Of a DNA stretch of 6,252 bases, positions 6,071 through 6,252 are shown one piece after another; position 1 is the first letter of the stretch; each line of letters begins with the position of its first letter. The notes below the pieces were generated by a model. The model saw only the letters and a program-made list of their open reading frames with translations. It was not told the DNA's origin and made no database searches. Where the stretch lies: positions 1 to 6,252 of the forward strand of contig JAGQIB010000044.1 of assembly GCA_020431545.1 (NCBI GenBank), written 5' to 3'. Source of the DNA: Gemmatimonadota bacterium. Lineage in GTDB: Bacteria > ARS69. Both the position numbers and the translations under genes were made by a program.

Positions 6071-6252
6071 CTAGAACATCCTCTGGATCCGACCCGACAG
6101 GATGACCGCGGGGTCGCGGTCGTCGAGTCGCCTCGCCAGGTCGATACGGAGATTCGCGTCGGCATTCTGGACTCCGATGCCGCCGTCGATCTTCAGGTCC
6201 CGGTCGCGCTCGCCGTCGACCCAGGCGTCGCCGATGTCGGTGAACACCGCGA
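6071..6252 (-). CDS. Outer-membrane β-barrel protein, C-terminal end (Omp85/BamA-like)
   Basis: Read on the minus strand, 59 codons precede a TAG at 6071-6073; the gene continues past the right edge. The peptide contains AVFTDIGDAW at its visible start, then DLKIDGGIGVQ, then LRIDLARRL, and it ends GRIQRMF. This order (a 'vFxDxGdxW' strand, 'GxGxq', 'xRxDlAxxl', terminal strand ending in Phe) resembles the last β-strands of the bacterial surface antigen domain in BamA, TamA and related Omp85 proteins. The final Phe is the usual BAM recognition residue. The outer-membrane barrel call is fairly firm; the exact family is tentative because POTRA or other N-terminal domains are not in view. It converges on phoU with a 43-base gap and is unlikely to belong to the phosphate system. 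Confidence 0.62.
   Translation of the reverse strand, partial: AVFTDIGDAWVDGERDRDLKIDGGIGVQNADANLRIDLARRLDDRDPAVILSGRIQRMF

Noticed and set aside
4830..6074. 414-codon alternative frame across pstB and phoU
   Set aside because: The translation is low-complexity Arg/Gly/Ala sequence, while the other frame encodes intact PstB and PhoU.
1..6252. CRISPR array, insertion sequence, tRNA or phage attachment site
   Set aside because: No spaced repeats of suitable length, no terminal inverted repeats, no transposase or integrase, and no cloverleaf-like sequence were seen; the window is almost entirely filled by the phosphate genes.

Overview
The window is a phosphate-scavenging locus from a high-G+C diderm (Gram-negative-type) bacterium. 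Two outer-membrane β-barrel proteins (a phosphate-type porin and the tail of a second barrel, both ending in Phe) point to an outer membrane. Base composition is roughly two-thirds G+C by eye, with strong G/C third-position bias, and GTG or probable TTG starts are used at four of six visible gene starts. I cannot assign a phylum from this; the content would suit several high-GC diderm lineages.

Layout: (1) positions 1-126 are the last 41 codons of a sensor histidine kinase, most likely the phosphate sensor PhoR. (2) Its stop codon lies inside a probable Pho box (three 7-mers on an 11-bp repeat, 125-157) that would drive the next gene. (3) A phosphate-selective porin of the OprO/OprP type runs from a TTG start at 221 to 1417. 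(4) A 225-base gap holds a very stable G+C hairpin (1430-1460), a second smaller hairpin, and a second Pho box with an exact 9-base direct repeat (1512-1531), followed by a leader with a strong ribosome binding site. (5) A tightly packed operon pstS-pstC-pstA-pstB-phoU (1643-6027) has junctions of -4, +1, -7 and +18 bases. (6) On the opposite strand, converging on phoU, is the C-terminal end of an Omp85/BamA-like outer-membrane barrel (6071 to beyond the window edge).

How they work together: the porin lets phosphate cross the outer membrane, PstS captures it in the periplasm, PstC/PstA form the inner-membrane channel, PstB powers transport with ATP, and PhoU links transporter state to the PhoR kinase, which controls the Pho boxes through a PhoB-type regulator (probably encoded just upstream). 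The locus is therefore a nearly complete sense-and-import cassette.

I see no mobile element, CRISPR array, tRNA or rRNA, and no sign of an undescribed system. The observations most worth checking are the two putative Pho boxes (one overlapping the kinase stop codon), the fused pstS-pstC junction, the unusual hairpin, and a local excess of the palindrome GGATCC.
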